A stretch of DNA of 64,000 bases from Clitopilus passeckerianus (Eukaryota > Basidiomycota > Agaricomycetes > Agaricales > Entolomataceae), in contig CALYLX010000142.1 in the NCBI GenBank assembly GCA_944990035.1, positions 496,001-560,000 on the forward strand, written 5' to 3'. The notes under the pieces are model-generated. The model ran no database searches. It was not told the origin of the DNA and was given only the letters and a program-made list of their open reading frames with translations. Within the stretch, counting starts at the first letter, position 1. Every line of letters begins with the position of its first letter. Shown here piece by piece: positions 12,779-24,802 of the stretch. Made by a program: the position numbers and the translations under genes.

Positions 12779-13575
12779 CTATTGCATCCAAATTACTTCA
12801 GGCCCTATGCAAAATAAGTCAGAACTCTACCAGTTTTCGCTCTCTTAAGTCGTGATCTGGCGCCGCGTTGCAACTGCGAAGTTGTCGAGAGCAAAGTGTT
12901 TTTTGCATGTTCGATCTTGACTCTTGATCTCGCTCTAGGGAACGTGAAGATGCTTATAAATCCGAAGACTGAACAACTGAACAACTTTCTCTGGGCTGCT
13001 GCTGTGTTCTACAATACTTCATCCTGTCACACTAGCCTGGATTTGTGCACCTCGAGAGGACGTCGGAGTATGTCACGATGTGGCGATTAATAGGATTGCT
13101 GTGCTCCTACCCCCTCCACGGATGTCGAATTTGCATTGCAGCTTCAGACGCCCACGCGCTCACGACTCAGCCCCCCGAGTGTCAACCATACACTGAGTAA
13201 AAGGGTGGCCATCAACTCCTGTCGTAACCCATGCCCCTTTTACAGTAAATAATAATCTGGGCTAGGAAAGATGAAGTTGTGCTCAAGGGGCCGGAGAAGC
13301 GCCATGGGCGCTTGCACTAATGATGCTCCCATAACCAGGACCCTGGCGATGATTTCCATCGAACTAGGCGGCACTCTGAAGCTGATTCAAGCGTTGACAT
13401 TGTTCTCATTGGCATCAAAGAAGTCTTCTCGCCTTGTCCTCGTACGTGTTTCGTATCCCATATGCATCATTTATGATAGCGAAGGCAGTATAAAGCAGGC
13501 AGTTAGGTGCCAAACCGCTCTTGCTATGCTCTGTGAAGCCATCCACTCCGTCGACATCTCCCTTTGACTCCTTAC
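12779..13575. other. Intergenic between DUF6533 copies D3 and D4
   Basis: No supported gene was found. Short frames at 12896-13090 and 13271-13567 have no family resemblance and no flanking splice signals that extend them. Confidence 0.4.
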
Positions 13576-15011
13576 GATGGTCTTCGTTCAGGATCAGCTT
13601 TTACAGGCTTATCGGGATATTCAAATGCTTTCGGTGTGTAATCAATGTACTCATATAGGTTATACGCAGCAAACTAAGTATGTTCTCATGGAAGTACGTA
13701 GACGGTAGGCGATGATTGATACTATAATTACTGTCATTCCCTAATGAACCCGACTGCGTAGCGGCCTTTCTAACCGGCGCGGTGGGTACTGGCCTAGCTC
13801 TCCACACCGTTGGCTCTGATTGAACCCAGCTTTGTGATGTGTTTTCCACGATTCCTAGAGAGAGGGCACTCATCTGGAGGGGATCATGGAGTTTTGCCAA
13901 AGTCTTATACCTCACAAGCCGCCTCTTGCTGGTAGTCATATTCTCGACATATTTTCTCGTCTGTGAGTCCTAGTATCGGCTTCTGCCAGCTAGATACTCA
14001 TTGTGCACCCCGACAGGGGACTTGCAGGCGCTAAACCTACGAGAGGCGGACTCGTCAGAGCTACTCAAATACGCTGGACTGGACAGCTTACCCCAGTATT
14101 GTAAGATCTGAATGCTTGAATCACTCTTTGCCTCCATGAAGACCTTGCTTCTAGTGCTCTTATGTGCAAATCTTACCTGCGTTGAAGGTGCATATTTGCA
14201 AGTTGCGTAGGAGAGCAGTACTCATGCGAAAACTATTATCAGCTCTCCTGGTGCTGCGTGTGCTGGCCATATGGCATACTACCCGAACCGCGACCATTTT
14301 CATACTGGGAGCCTTCTTCGTTGTAGTCCTGGCCGTCTTTACGCTCACCATAGTGGGCTTTCTGGTGCCAATCATTAACTTTATTGTGTGCGCCGCCTTT
14401 TATCTGGGTAACCCATCCTTCGGCTCAATTGTCGTAATGTCGCTGACAAGTCCCAAGCGATGTTTTGTTTGACCGCCATACGGGCGAAACAGTCCAGTGA
14501 GCTCTAAGTTTCGTCCTTCTTTCAGCCCACCAACTGAATTTGACAACACCAGCTTCTTCTCAAGGAGGGACAAGGTTTATGCGTAGGGTTTACCGTGATG
14601 GTATGTTTGAAATTTGTGCATCTCGAGACCTATCTCATTTGGCGACCCGTACCTGTATTAGGGATTCTTTATTATAGTTTGATCTTTTGCCTGTCAATAG
14701 GCGAGGTGGCAGGTTACTTTCCAGGTGGATTGTACAGGCGTGGTTTCGTCACTATACTCCAAAGGTATTTCACGATTATTATGAAACACAGCCCGCCTCA
14801 TGGAATTGACATACCATTAGAAGCATACAATTCCTTTCCTCAGTGATAGCGGCTCGGATAACTTTATCCCTTCGAGAGGCTGGATCACACACTACCGTGA
14901 TCGATGGGTATGCCGTGCATAATTCTACTACACTGCCGACGCGGGTGACGGCACTGGCATTTGCACCGTCAGAATCTGGCCTGGAAAGCCAAGAGCTCTC
15001 GCACATGGACT
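13576..15011 (+). CDS. DUF6533 membrane protein (copy D4)
   Basis: Start ATG 13576 opens MVFVQDQLLQAYRDIQMLS. The next exons are 13695-13704 (10 bases), 13762-13781 (20 bases) and 13830-13962 with the DUF6533 core (TIPRERALIWRGSWSFAK). Exon sizes are identical to D3. Further exons encode LLVLRVLAIWHTTRTATI with a long hydrophobic helix, ILYYSLIFCLSIGEVAG and the terminal ARITLSLREAGSHTTV block, ending with a TGA at 15009-15011. Exons between 13963 and 14115 are not resolved. D3 and D4 are recent tandem duplicates: the C-terminal exons are nearly collinear. The function of the family is unknown; topology suggests a plasma-membrane or endomembrane protein. Confidence 0.7.
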
Positions 15012-15922
15012 GACAAAGTCCACCCTGTCAATGATTTGGCCCAGATAGGCCTCCGAGTCTATCGTACCCTCAGTCACACCCCGACTCAATCCCCATTGGC
15101 ATCCTACATACGGATTGTGTCGTCCCTGTATTATAGGTTATAGGTAGTGGTTTTGGATTATTAACATGCGTTGAGCCCGTGTATCTAAATTCCAATATTC
15201 GATATCATTCGGGTGGTTTCTCAGGCGTGGATCGGGCAACACCTTGGAGGAAGTTGACCACCGTTGAGAGTGGGAAGGCCTCGGTGTTCAAGTCCAATAG
15301 CAGATATACCTCAAATGTTGTTTCCCTCGACGTGAATGAATGGCAATGTCTCATAGCATTGCCTTCGGAGGTCAAGGCTATGAAGTGGTCCGCAAGTAAC
15401 CGCGAATGAGTCAATGGACATGAATCTACAGGGACAACCATCCTGGATCAAACTGCCGTCGCAACCTGAACTCTTCCTCGTGGAAGATCTGCCTACGTTG
15501 TTGTATTCGGTTCTGCTAAAGATATCTGCCCGCTAACAGTGGATGCATGCGCAGTCGACCTCGAGTCTTCCGCTGCCTTTGCTCGAGCGTATTTACGACC
15601 AACTCTATGCCGAGCTCCAGTCTTACGTCCGAGTTCTACATTGATGCTTATCCAGAAACATGACATCGTACCTGCTCACAAACGTGTGGGGGCATTGAAA
15701 GGGACTCCATGATAAAAACCTCCCCTTTCGGGCGTGATTTCTATTTATAGCAGCATCTGGTCTATTTTAAGCTTGCCGAACGTCATGGATCCAGACTAGT
15801 TCCATTTTTGGACCAAGGTCATGGACCCCTTATAACAGGTCAAACAGGTCCACATTCTCCCCAACTGTCCCCACCCGCAGCACCAGCACCATCCAAAACA
15901 CCCTTGCTCACCGTCGATAACA
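15012..15922. other. Intergenic, no gene recognised
   Basis: Short frames on both strands around 15180-15440 are open but show no family motif. The last 150 bases are presumably the promoter of the CYSTM-type gene at 15923; that stretch is C-rich (ccccaactgtccccacccgc near 15859). Confidence 0.4.
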
Positions 15923-16359
15923 ATGGACTCCCAACAAGCCACTATTGCTACCCCGGTCGCTGCTAAGACTGCCCCTGTCGCTACTCAGCCCAGTCAGTCG
16001 GTGGAAATGAGTACGTTTAAATCCCTGTATATCGTGTCTTGTCACTGAGACCAAGATTGCAGAGACCATGACACCTACCAACGCCTCAGGTCAGGCTCAC
16101 CACCATCCCGCTAAGCGAATTCGTGGCGGAGGTGCTGCAAAGGTGAATAATTGCGCTTCATTTCTGCAGTTTTTTTTACTCAACGTCGTGTAGGATTGCT
16201 TTATTGGCCTCTTCGGGTGCTTTGTCTGTTTCGAATGTTGTGAGGGATGCTGCGACTGCATTGGCGATATAATTTGTAAGTAGTCAACTTGGCTCACCTC
16301 CACGATTGCCCATGCTTACTGGAATCTCACTAGGCTGCCCGTGCGAGATGTGCTGCTAA
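15923..16359 (+). CDS. Small cysteine-rich tail protein (CYSTM-like)
   Basis: Four exons (15923-16010, 16063-16142, 16194-16275, 16334-16359) give a closed 91-residue frame. The N-terminal two-thirds are low-complexity (Ala/Thr/Pro/Gln-rich, with HHH). The C-terminus is a dense cysteine and aromatic block, DCFIGLFGCFVCFECC then EGCCDCIGDIICCPCEMCC, 13 Cys in about 35 residues. This layout fits the CYSTM superfamily of tail-anchored or palmitoylated stress-tolerance proteins found across eukaryotes. The last exon is only 26 bases but supplies four of the cysteines. A role in stress or metal resistance is inferred from the family and not shown here. Confidence 0.8.
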
Positions 16360-16489
16360 TTATTTTGCGCATACATCGAACATTCTCACTACCATACACG
16401 AGATATGGATCTATTGACACTATTATGTACATCATTATTGGTAGTTTAGGACCAGCAATCAAACTTTTCGCTAATGATCTTCCCTTGTT

Positions 16490-17825
16490 CTATGCCGAAA
16501 TGGGTCTGTTGACCTGAGTTTCGGACGACGTTTGCTGCCCAAAATTGAGAACATCCAAAGGGATTCCCGACTGCTCCTGATTTTGCATGTGACCCGTGAT
16601 GTCGAGGTCCACAGCCGTGCGACTACCCCGTTCCCTGAGGGTCAAAGTCATCCGACATGCCATGTGGGTGAAGACGAATTGGAATATCCTGGAGATAACT
16701 GTAACCATCTGCAAATCCTTAGCTTACAGAGTCAACCAATGAAGTATGGGGTGAAAATGAATTGAGTACTCACGACAGCGATAGTGGCGAAACCCGTGCC
16801 CGATAGAAGGAAGAGGATGATATACCAAGCAAGACCTTGACCATACACCAGGCGCATAAAGCTTGTATTTGGCGTTCTTCCTATGGGAGGGCAATTTAGG
16901 AGGTTTCAGAAATGAATAGTACGTCAGAAAGTACTTGTCTTTATAACTCGAATCAGGGCAAGAACCATTATAACTGTTGAACGAGAACTTCAGCATGCGC
17001 TTCAATGATATTGACAAGAGCTTACCGAGGTAGAAAGCCGTCAATGGCAGGAAATAGAGATATCTGAACACTCGGATAAAGGTTCCCTCCACTATGAGGC
17101 AGACGGTCGCCGCCATGGAGAGCACTAAGCTGAATAAAAGAAATATAGCCATTTTCTTCGTGCAGTTCCAAATTGCCCAGGTTCGGAGCAGGAAGATCAC
17201 TGCGGATGAGGCATCCATGGAAGACCAGCGTGGGTTTCAAATGTTGGTGAACGTACGTTCGACAACTGTCAGATTGATACCAAATAGCCCTATAACTATA
17301 TGTAAGAAACGCCGTCTGAGTTGAGGCATGTGGGAGGGAAGGATCGCTCACAATCGGTGTAGCCGCCTGCTTTGTAGAAAGCTCCCTGCCTTAGGGCCTT
17401 CACTTCAACCACGTCAACTAAAAACACGATAACAATCAGTGAGGTGTAGAATTCGGAAATATAGGGCATACTAAGGAAAAATAGGATGAAGGAAATGATG
17501 GAGAAGTATCGCGCAAGTAGGTATAGGACTTGACTGGCATTTCGAGGGCCCTTCCAAACATATTTAGCCTCCGCCTGTAACGTCCCCAAGGCCTCGCAGA
17601 TCTATCAAGGAAGAATAGGTGTTGGATGGCCAATTAAAACCCCCCAAAAGCCAGAAAAACGTACTGAGCAGGTTAAAAGGGCGACATCGATGTACTACAT
17701 GCGAATGAACAATCAGTGCTGCGTGACGACAGACAAATTAAACGCCGACCTACGCATAGAATTCGTTGGTCCGTTTTAAACTTGACATAACTTGATGGAT
17801 CCAAGAACTCTGGGTCCGAGTCCAT
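16490..17825 (-). CDS. DUF6533 membrane protein (copy D5)
   Basis: Resolved 5' exons are 17825-17754 (MDSDPEFLDPSSYVKFKTDQ, 24 codons), 17694-17665 (30 bases) and 17601-17472 (130 bases, core AEAKYVWKGPRNASQVLYLL, then ARYFSIISFILFFL). Later exons encode IFLLRTWAIWNCTKKMAIFL with a following helix, a segment with NTSFMRLVYGQGLAWY, and the C-terminal exon THMACRMTLTLRERGSR running to a stop at 16490. The single 30-base second exon corresponds to the 10+20 exon pair of D1-D4. It is a multi-span membrane protein of unknown function and the first of three same-strand paralogues (D5-D7). Confidence 0.75.
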
Positions 17826-18269
17826 AGGAACGGAGGGTAGAAGCTTGAGGGCTTGCAGGAAGCAGCTCCTTGCAGCGAACCTCGCTTTTGCGGAAGCTAG
17901 ATTTTATACTTTGCATCCTTCATCGAGGGCTTCTAATTCCGCGCCAGGCGGTGAATAGCAAGTCAAAGTTCTTCGGCAAACGATCATTGACAGACTTCGA
18001 GTCCACATGGACCAACCCAGACAGGTGTTTCTCTAAAAAGGAATCAGAAAGTCAATTCTGGGATGATAATGTAAGGCATGCCCTTACAGTTGTCGAATAA
18101 TCCGGTATCCAGCGGTTGCTCACTGAATTAAGGCCAAAGACGGGGCGTAAAGGTACTTCTTCAAGTTCTTGGCAGGAGGAAGTGGCTACTGAAGGACTTC
18201 ACGTGCATGATTGCTGCAGACGGATCGACATGGAAGAAACGTTTCTATATGCACCCCAGGATGAACTTG

Positions 18270-18720
18270 CTTCGGGAACAGCCGTCATTCCAGTAGGCCC
18301 TTGGGAATGGTCATGGGGCGCGTCGCCTGTTGAGCGCCTATGCCACGGTCGTGAACTTGAATCTCAGCCAGTCGGGGAGCAATTGGACGATCACCACCAT
18401 TCTCTTGAATCAACTCTCATCTAAAAGCAACCGTGAGTTTTGCTTACCCCCATATCGTGCATGATTTAGCTACTCACCTAGTGTTACGCAGTAGGATATG
18501 TGCAATACCGTCGAGAAAGCCTACAAGAGCTGTAAGGCCAAACCCAAGCACGTCTTCAAGGTGGAAGCAAAATGCCAAACTGGCGATGATTGGTGTCCTC
18601 CCGACACATCTTTGGATGCTCCATTGAGGTACCAGAAGGTCACCATCCTCAGTATCGATACCTCAATTGTCTGCCCCTATTGCAACGACCTGCGATACGT
18701 CCTTTGACTCTAATACAAGG
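18270..18720 (+). repeat. Module present again inverted at 22.77-23.19 kb
   Basis: This stretch is similar to the reverse complement of about 22770-23190. The clearest match is the phrase gcgcctatgccac followed by ccttgaatctcag-like sequence, and further on a frame reading CKAKPKHVFKVEAKC...CPP here against CKAKPKHAFLVEAKC...CPP there. The cysteine-rich frame at 18498-18707 is open and ATG-started; the partner is open at 23046-22777. I do not recognise the product. It could be a small gene pair or the decayed end of a larger gene. Confidence 0.55.
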
Positions 18721-19132
18721 CCAATTTGAAGCGGTTCGGTTGCACTCAGAGTTTCGAGGGATTGCGCGGTCGTCTAGGAGTTGGAGCTTTCTCTTCATTA
18801 TCAAATGCTACTATACGCTTGTGGGCGCATCCACGCAGCTAGCGGCTTACGTCCGGCTGGTTCAGCGTGTTTATGAAGAGACCGATCGTGGGAAGCATTT
18901 ACCTGATCATACCCGATACCCGATGAACGATGTGCCGGTGATAGGACCCTCAGGCTCTTCCCTTCCCTCTTCGAAATCGTACTGGACTCCGACGTGTATA
19001 TGCGTATGGACCTCTTATTCCGAGGACCATATTTGTAAATTACAGATATAGACGATTCACTATTACAACTCCAACTGTCAGCCGAAGTCTCCGATTCTAA
19101 ATCTTGTTGATCCCATCCGGAATTAAGACTGC

Positions 19133-20480
19133 TCAACGCAATTCAAGTTCCAGCTCGCTCCTCAGTCCGGACGCGGTGAAGTCGCGGCCTAGGTCTACAA
19201 CAGTTAGACTGGCTCTTTCCCTAAGGCTTAAAGTCATCCGGCAAGCCATGTGGGTGAAGACGAACTGAATTATCCTGGAGACAATGGTAGCCAGGTCTGG
19301 ATCCTAAGTCCACATGTGAATCCTCCAAATAGACGAGCTTGGAGTGGCTTCAGAACTCACTAAAATGACAATTACAGCGCCTGATATCGACAACAGAAGC
19401 TGGACACTATACCAAGCAAGACCTTGACCGTATACCAGACGTACGAAGCTTGTATTCGGGGTTCTCCCTATTGGTCGACAATTTAGAGATATTTCTGAAT
19501 GCGAATACAACTAGCTTCATACTCATCTTGATCACTGGAATAAGGACTAGAATCATTATCACTGATTCCTTTTAAATTAAGTCGCAATGAAAATTGGCAA
19601 AATCCTACCGAAATAGAAGGCCGCCAAAGGCGCGAAATAAACGTACGTGAGCTTTGCGCCGGGAGGCTTCAACGTTCCGGCCACTATAAGCCCAAGGGTA
19701 GATCCCCATGAAATCACCGATAGTATGGAGAGAATCATCGCCATCTTCCTAGTGCAGTTCCACATTGCCCATGTACGACTTAAGAAGATCACTGGCAGAA
19801 GCAGCAAAGTCGTCACCTAAGGAGCCGAAGGTGGGTTCAAAGTGAAAACAAAAACGCACACTCGACAAACAGCAAGTTAATGCTAAACAACCCTAAAACG
19901 CCAGCCTTTAGAGTTGAGATGCGTTCTGATCAGAGAGAAGTAAGTCACTGACATTGAGTATAGCCATGCACATCGTAGAAATGTCCATGGTTTAAGCCTC
20001 TCAAACGAGCCGCGTTCACTGAAAGGGTATACTTTTAGCGTGACTGGGGCTCGAAGCGTGTGGGTGACATACTCAAGACAAAAAGGATGAAAGAGGAAAT
20101 GCAGATGTAGCGGGCTAACAGGTAGAACGCTTGACCAGCATTACGAGGGCCTCTCCAGACATATTTAATCTCAATTTGTAGCGAACTGAGGACCTCGCAG
20201 ATCTGTGAAGGAATTGAAGTTGTGAGGTCCGGTGAAAGGGTCCCCCAAGCTGAAGCCTCTCACCAAGCAGATCAGGAAGGCCACGTCGAAGTACTGCAGC
20301 ATTCACGAGACAATTAGCGCGGAGACACATGAGATACGAAGGACACGTACAGCTAGGACTTGTGCTGACTTAACATAATATGGCTCGGAGACCTCAATAG
20401 TGATATAGAGAGAGCAGTGGTGTGAAGTAGAACCTTCGTCATTTTTAGATTCAGAAGCTGCCCTAGTTATACTACGTATT
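19133..20480 (-). pseudogene. DUF6533 membrane protein (copy D6), possible start loss
   Basis: Second exon 20293-20264 (30 bases) and the DUF6533 core exon (EIKYVWRGPRNAGQAFYLLA) align with D5 and D7. Further exons encode IFLSRTWAMWNCTRKMAMIL with adjoining helices, NTSFVRLVYGQGLAWY, and the C-terminal ACRMTLSLRERASL block that ends at 19133. The first exon is open up to its donor at 20351, but where D5 and D7 have an ATG this copy reads ATT GAG GTC (20398-20390). No in-frame ATG is found before the upstream stop. Either the start codon was lost or an unseen upstream exon supplies it. The rest of the gene looks undamaged, so the pseudogene label is provisional. Confidence 0.5.
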
Positions 20481-20763
20481 CCGCCACAATAGCTTCTAAG
20501 TTCCGGACCCCGAATGACACGGCGGTAGTAGTCTTGCACAGCAGTTGAACGCTCTTCAAGAGATAATTGTTGGCTGCCTCGATATAGGCAGTCGACTGGC
20601 CCACCCTCTCTGTGGGAGATTCATACTTGAAATAACCCAGTGGGATGTACGTTAATACAAGTGTCGTTGTGGGTCCCGCTATCTAAGGCGCTCCACTGAA
20701 CTCGGGCCAACCTCAACATGGAAAGCCTCCAGAAAGCCACGCACAGGTGGCATGAGCTAATCA

Positions 20764-22109
20764 CTACACCATTGCAGATCGGCTAACACATGTCTCCGAC
20801 TCCGTTGCGTGATGGTGCTCAAAATCGAGACCACTCAACGGTATTCCTGATTGTCCCTGGTTTTGAAGTTGTTCTTTGAAATCAAAGCAGACATCAGTGC
20901 GGACACTTTGTGCCTTTAGGCTTAATGTCATTCGACAAGCCATGTGCGTGAAGAGGAATTGAACGATCCTGGAGACCACTGTAATCTTCCGGTAATCCTA
21001 CACCAAGATGGTTGGTTGGCTAGGGTTCATAATGAAACGCAAGGGTACAAAACTCACGATCATAACGATGGCAAGGCCTGTAGCAGATAACAGGGAGAGG
21101 ACGGTGTACCAAGCAACGCCTTGGGCATATACCAGCCGTACAAAGCTTGTATTGAATGTTGTCCCTATTGGTAGCCAGTTAGAGATATTCAAGAGACGGA
21201 TTCAATCCCGGGACCTACTCATGTTATTCACTCGGATAATAACGAGGACCATTATAGCTGAGTTAATCAGTAAGACGTTGCGATGAATACGGCGCAACCT
21301 ACTGAGGTAGAAACCTGTTAAAGGCGCAAAGTAGAGATATGCGAAGTCGCTAAACAACTGACCCCCCAGCATTCCATATAATATCAAACCAAGGGTCGCA
21401 CCCCACGACAGTACTGACAGAACTGAGAGGATAATAGCCATCTTCTTCGTGCAGTTCCAGAGTGCCCATGTTCGGCGCAAGAAGATCACTGGCAGAAGAA
21501 CGCTCACATTCAGCGCCGGGTCTCGAAGATGTTGGGGAACTTACGTTCAACAAATATAAGGTTGAGATTAAACAGCCCTGTGAATCAAAACCGAGAACGT
21601 CAACAGATCGATCAAACAGAAAGGGGGAAGATCATTTACAGTGAGTATAGCCGTTGGTGTTGTAAAAATACCCGTGGTTAAGGAAGTGTAATGAGGGCGC
21701 ATCAACTATAAGACGTCGTCGCGGTTAGCACTGAGGACGATTTGGAGCCACGGTGCATACCCAGGAGAAAAATGATGAAAGAGATGATGCAGATGTAGCG
21801 GGCAAGGAGATAGAATGCTTGGCCGACATTTCGAGGGCCCTTCCACACATATTTTATTTCAGATTGCAGTGAATTCAGTAATTCACAGATCTGGCAACAA
21901 AAAGACAAAGGTTGAGATGGAGCGAAAGGTATTCGGGACTCTATTGGCGCACAGAGCAAGTCAGGAAGGCGGCATCAATGTACTGTTGGATCCGGGAAGG
22001 TAATTAGCACTGTAGCCTGTGATACAACTCATAATACGAGCGCCCGCCGACGTACACCTTCAGCGCCAGATTGCAATGACCGGATAGAGTACGGATCGTA
22101 GTTCACCAT
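20764..22109 (-). CDS. DUF6533 membrane protein (copy D7)
   Basis: Exons 22109-22056 (MVNYDPYSIRSLQSGAEG), 21982-21953 (30 bases) and 21890-21761 (130 bases, core EIKYVWKGPRNVGQAFYLL) are in phase. Downstream exons encode LLPVIFLRRTWALWNCTKK, two further helices, a segment with NTSFVRLVYAQGVAWY, and the C-terminal THMACRMTLSLKAQSVR tail ending at 20764. The exon pattern is that of D5 and D6. The 5' donor was chosen as gtacgt after GAA GGT because the alternative one codon earlier breaks the frame. It is a multi-span membrane protein of unknown function. Confidence 0.75.
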
Positions 22110-22769
22110 AGACATGTGGAAGGAGGAATATGGGCCGCGATCTTTGTCACTTGCGAAAGCTGCGCTAGATATACATGTTCAACTCGCTTGCCTCGAGGCC
22201 ATATGGAGTCCGAACAAGGTCCACGGTAGTGTTGCACAGCCAGTGAGGTATTAAACGTCTTCGGGAAGCGATCCCGACTCCATATGAACTCATCGATTCG
22301 CCCGCTAGGACTTAGAAGGTGTGCAGAATTGAGTACCGGAATCACTATCAATGGTAGCGAGTGTGTCAATGCCAAAAGCGCAGGCCATCAAACCATCGAC
22401 ATCTGTTGGTGATTTGAAATTCGAGATGCGTTGATGGAGTAGCCACGAGTGGCCGCTCGAAGTGTTTCGGGTCGTCCCAGGCCTAAGCAGGACTCTGAGT
22501 ACCGCTACTTCCCCTCCCTCACAGAAGCTGAGCAAGGAGGATTGCCCTGGCAATGACATAGTATTTCGACCAACGCAGTGGTCGGTTTTACCTAAGGCCC
22601 ACTGCTTCTTCCTCAGGTAATGCGTTCCCACGATCGCTTCTTCCTTCGTGGTCACCTCGTTTTTGTCAGTCAGGCAAGGCTAATCGTCCATTTAGCTAGT
22701 TATGTGCGTATAGTTACCTATAAGGCCGGCTTGAGAGTTATAGCACCCTCTTGTAACAAAAATATCCTT
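22110..22769. other. Intergenic upstream of D7
   Basis: No supported gene was seen. Several 60-110 codon frames on the minus strand (22103-22655) show no family motif. Confidence 0.35.
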
Positions 22770-23190
22770 GCAATCCTCAAAATTCGATCCCACTCTTAAC
22801 TTCACAAGATGTATCAGAGACCATTGCAATGGGGGCAGACAATCGAACTATCGACATTGGCGAATGATATTTCTGGGAAGCCTCCAAAGACGGGTAAGGA
22901 GGACACCAATTGTCGCTATCTGGACACTTTGCCTCCACCAGGAAGGCGTGTTTTGGTTTGGCCTTGCAATTTCTATAAGCTTTCTTCGTTGGTGTTGTAC
23001 ATATCTTGCTGGCAAAAGCTTGGTGAGTCGCTGGATTATTTCGCAAGAACGCTATTGAAACCCACTGCTGTTTTCAGTTGAGAGTTGACTCCAGACGGTG
23101 GTTCTAATTTTGCGGATATCCGCCGACTTCCTGAGATTCAAGGTCATGGCCGCCATGTGGCATAGGCGCCGAACGCCGAACAGTCAACGT
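22770..23190 (-). repeat. Inverted copy of the 18.3-18.7 kb module
   Basis: Read on the minus strand, this segment parallels 18270-18720 in order: a gcgcctatgccac-type phrase, then an ATT/CTC-rich part, then a cysteine-rich frame (KAYRNCKAKPKHAFLVEAKC, then NWCPP). The two copies flank D6 and D7 as a broken inverted duplication. Both copies contain stops in one or other frame, so coding status is uncertain. Confidence 0.55.
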
Positions 23191-24066
23191 GACGACTACC
23201 CATTTACTTCAGGCGAACGGGAATGAAGGCTCTTCCAAAAGAAAGGTCGTCCATGAAGCGCATATATGGACGTCACTTCTGTGTCGTTTGGGCAGTCATC
23301 CCATCGGTACTATTGGTACGCATGAAGTCTTTCAGCGCCTTCTTCCCGACCTCCTCCAAGCGGATGATTATCATCTGAACAACGTATCCGCATCATCAGA
23401 TACCTCTGGGCAAATCTGATGGCGGAGATCGAGCATCTCTCCATAATTCATCGTATCGTCAAGGGAGTTCAGTGCAGTCAGCTAGTCGACTGCGAGGCGC
23501 AGTCATACAGCGGTACAGTCTCACGACGAAACACCAGCCTCTCTCGGTGGAGATGACGCGGTAATATTGATCATAGGAGCCTAAGCGGAGTACGCACCTC
23601 CTTTTGCCCAGGCATGACATTTTTCTCCAGGAAAGTTGTCAGCGATCACGCAATTTCTTGGGATCCCAAAATGCTGTCCAATTTGTCGCATACTCGCGTA
23701 TAGGGGTTTGGCCATTCCAATCGAACTTCGAAACTCAATTCCAATTGTTAGAGGTTCTGTCTTTTTCTCGAGCTTCTTGTCTCCATTGAACTTACATTTG
23801 CGTTCTTCCAGCGCAGCACCAAAATAAAGAGGTTAATCCAAGAATAGCTCCCTGCATTTGCGATGTCTCGGTAGCGTGGTAAACGATCGTCACTCAACTC
23901 CAGACTCCAGGCTCTCCAGTATGGATGAGACTGGATGACATCATTTCCCGCATCACGCTAAGGAACTCGGTCTATAAAATCTCAGCTAAATCCTCCATTC
24001 CGAATTCAACAACTTCACCTTTCACAACTACCACAAGCAAATTTTGAATACTTTCTAACGATCATC
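23191..24066. other. Intergenic with promoter of the Gly/Ser-rich gene
   Basis: No supported gene in 23191-23900. The right end is the promoter of the gene starting at 24067 and contains a clear TATA element, listed separately. Confidence 0.4.
23973..23979 (+). promoter_or_regulatory. TATA box of the Gly/Ser-rich stress-type gene
   Basis: The sequence ctataaaat lies 94 bases before the ATG at 24067, a normal distance for a strong, inducible fungal promoter. The following leader is rich in CA and TC tracts, as in highly expressed fungal genes. Confidence 0.5.
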
Positions 24067-24802
24067 ATGTCCTACGGCCAAAACGACTTCGACAACACCA
24101 CCAGTGGGAACACCCAAAGATTCGGTGGCTCTGACAATCTCACTGGTGGTATGTGTCGTCGAATGATGCCCGAGATCGTCTTTTTGACTTTGCCCTTCTA
24201 GACCAATTTGGTTCTGGCCAGCAACGCTCTGGCCTCGGCTCTCAAGGCGACCAGTTTAGCGGCTCTAACCGTGATCAGTTCTCCTCTGGTGCCAACTCTG
24301 ACAACTTAGGAAGGACTGACGACTTTGGCTCCTCCAATACCGACAAGTTTGGTTCAGGCCAGGGCCAAGGCATTCGCTCTGGTTCAGACCAGTATAGCTC
24401 CTCCACCGGAGGCACCGGCTTCGACTCTGGCAACCAATACGGGTCCTCCGCCACCGGTCGTACTGACGACTTCGGCACTCGCGACCAATTTGGTTCCTCG
24501 GGAACTGGCACTGGTACTGGCGCCGGCCGCGACGACTTCGACACCTCTGCCACTGGAGGCAACCAATTTGGTTCGTCGACCGCTGGTGGTGATAAATACA
24601 GCAGCGGCATGGGTTCTCAAACCAAGCCCGGTATTGGAGATAAGATCAAGGGCGGTGCCGAGAAAGTTGCGGGCAAGATGTCCAAGAATCCCGAATTGGC
24701 CCAGCGTGGCGCTGAGAGGCAGGTTAGTAGCCATTTGGTGACCTTTACGATTCTGCGTGCTGAACCTCCCTTCAGACTGGTAACCTTGGCGAAAACTACT
24801 AA
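24067..24802 (+). CDS. Gly/Ser/Asp-rich stress-type protein
   Basis: Three exons (24067-24148, 24202-24722, 24776-24802) give a closed 209-residue frame. Most of the protein is an irregular repeat of units such as DQFGSS, DKFGSG and GNQFGSS, hydrophilic and disordered. The C-terminus carries a conserved block, PGIGDKIKGGAEKVAGKM then SKNPELAQRGAERQTGN, found in fungal stress and DDR48-like or CsbD-like small proteins. The last exon of nine codons completes that block. Codon use is strongly biased to C-ending codons, suggesting high expression, and a TATA box sits upstream. The molecular role is unknown; dehydration or heat protection is inferred from composition only. Confidence 0.75.

Noticed and set aside
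24275..24734. Antisense and alternative frames over the Gly/Ser-rich gene
   Set aside because: The repetitive codon pattern keeps several frames open; only the + frame splices into a protein with a conserved C-terminus.
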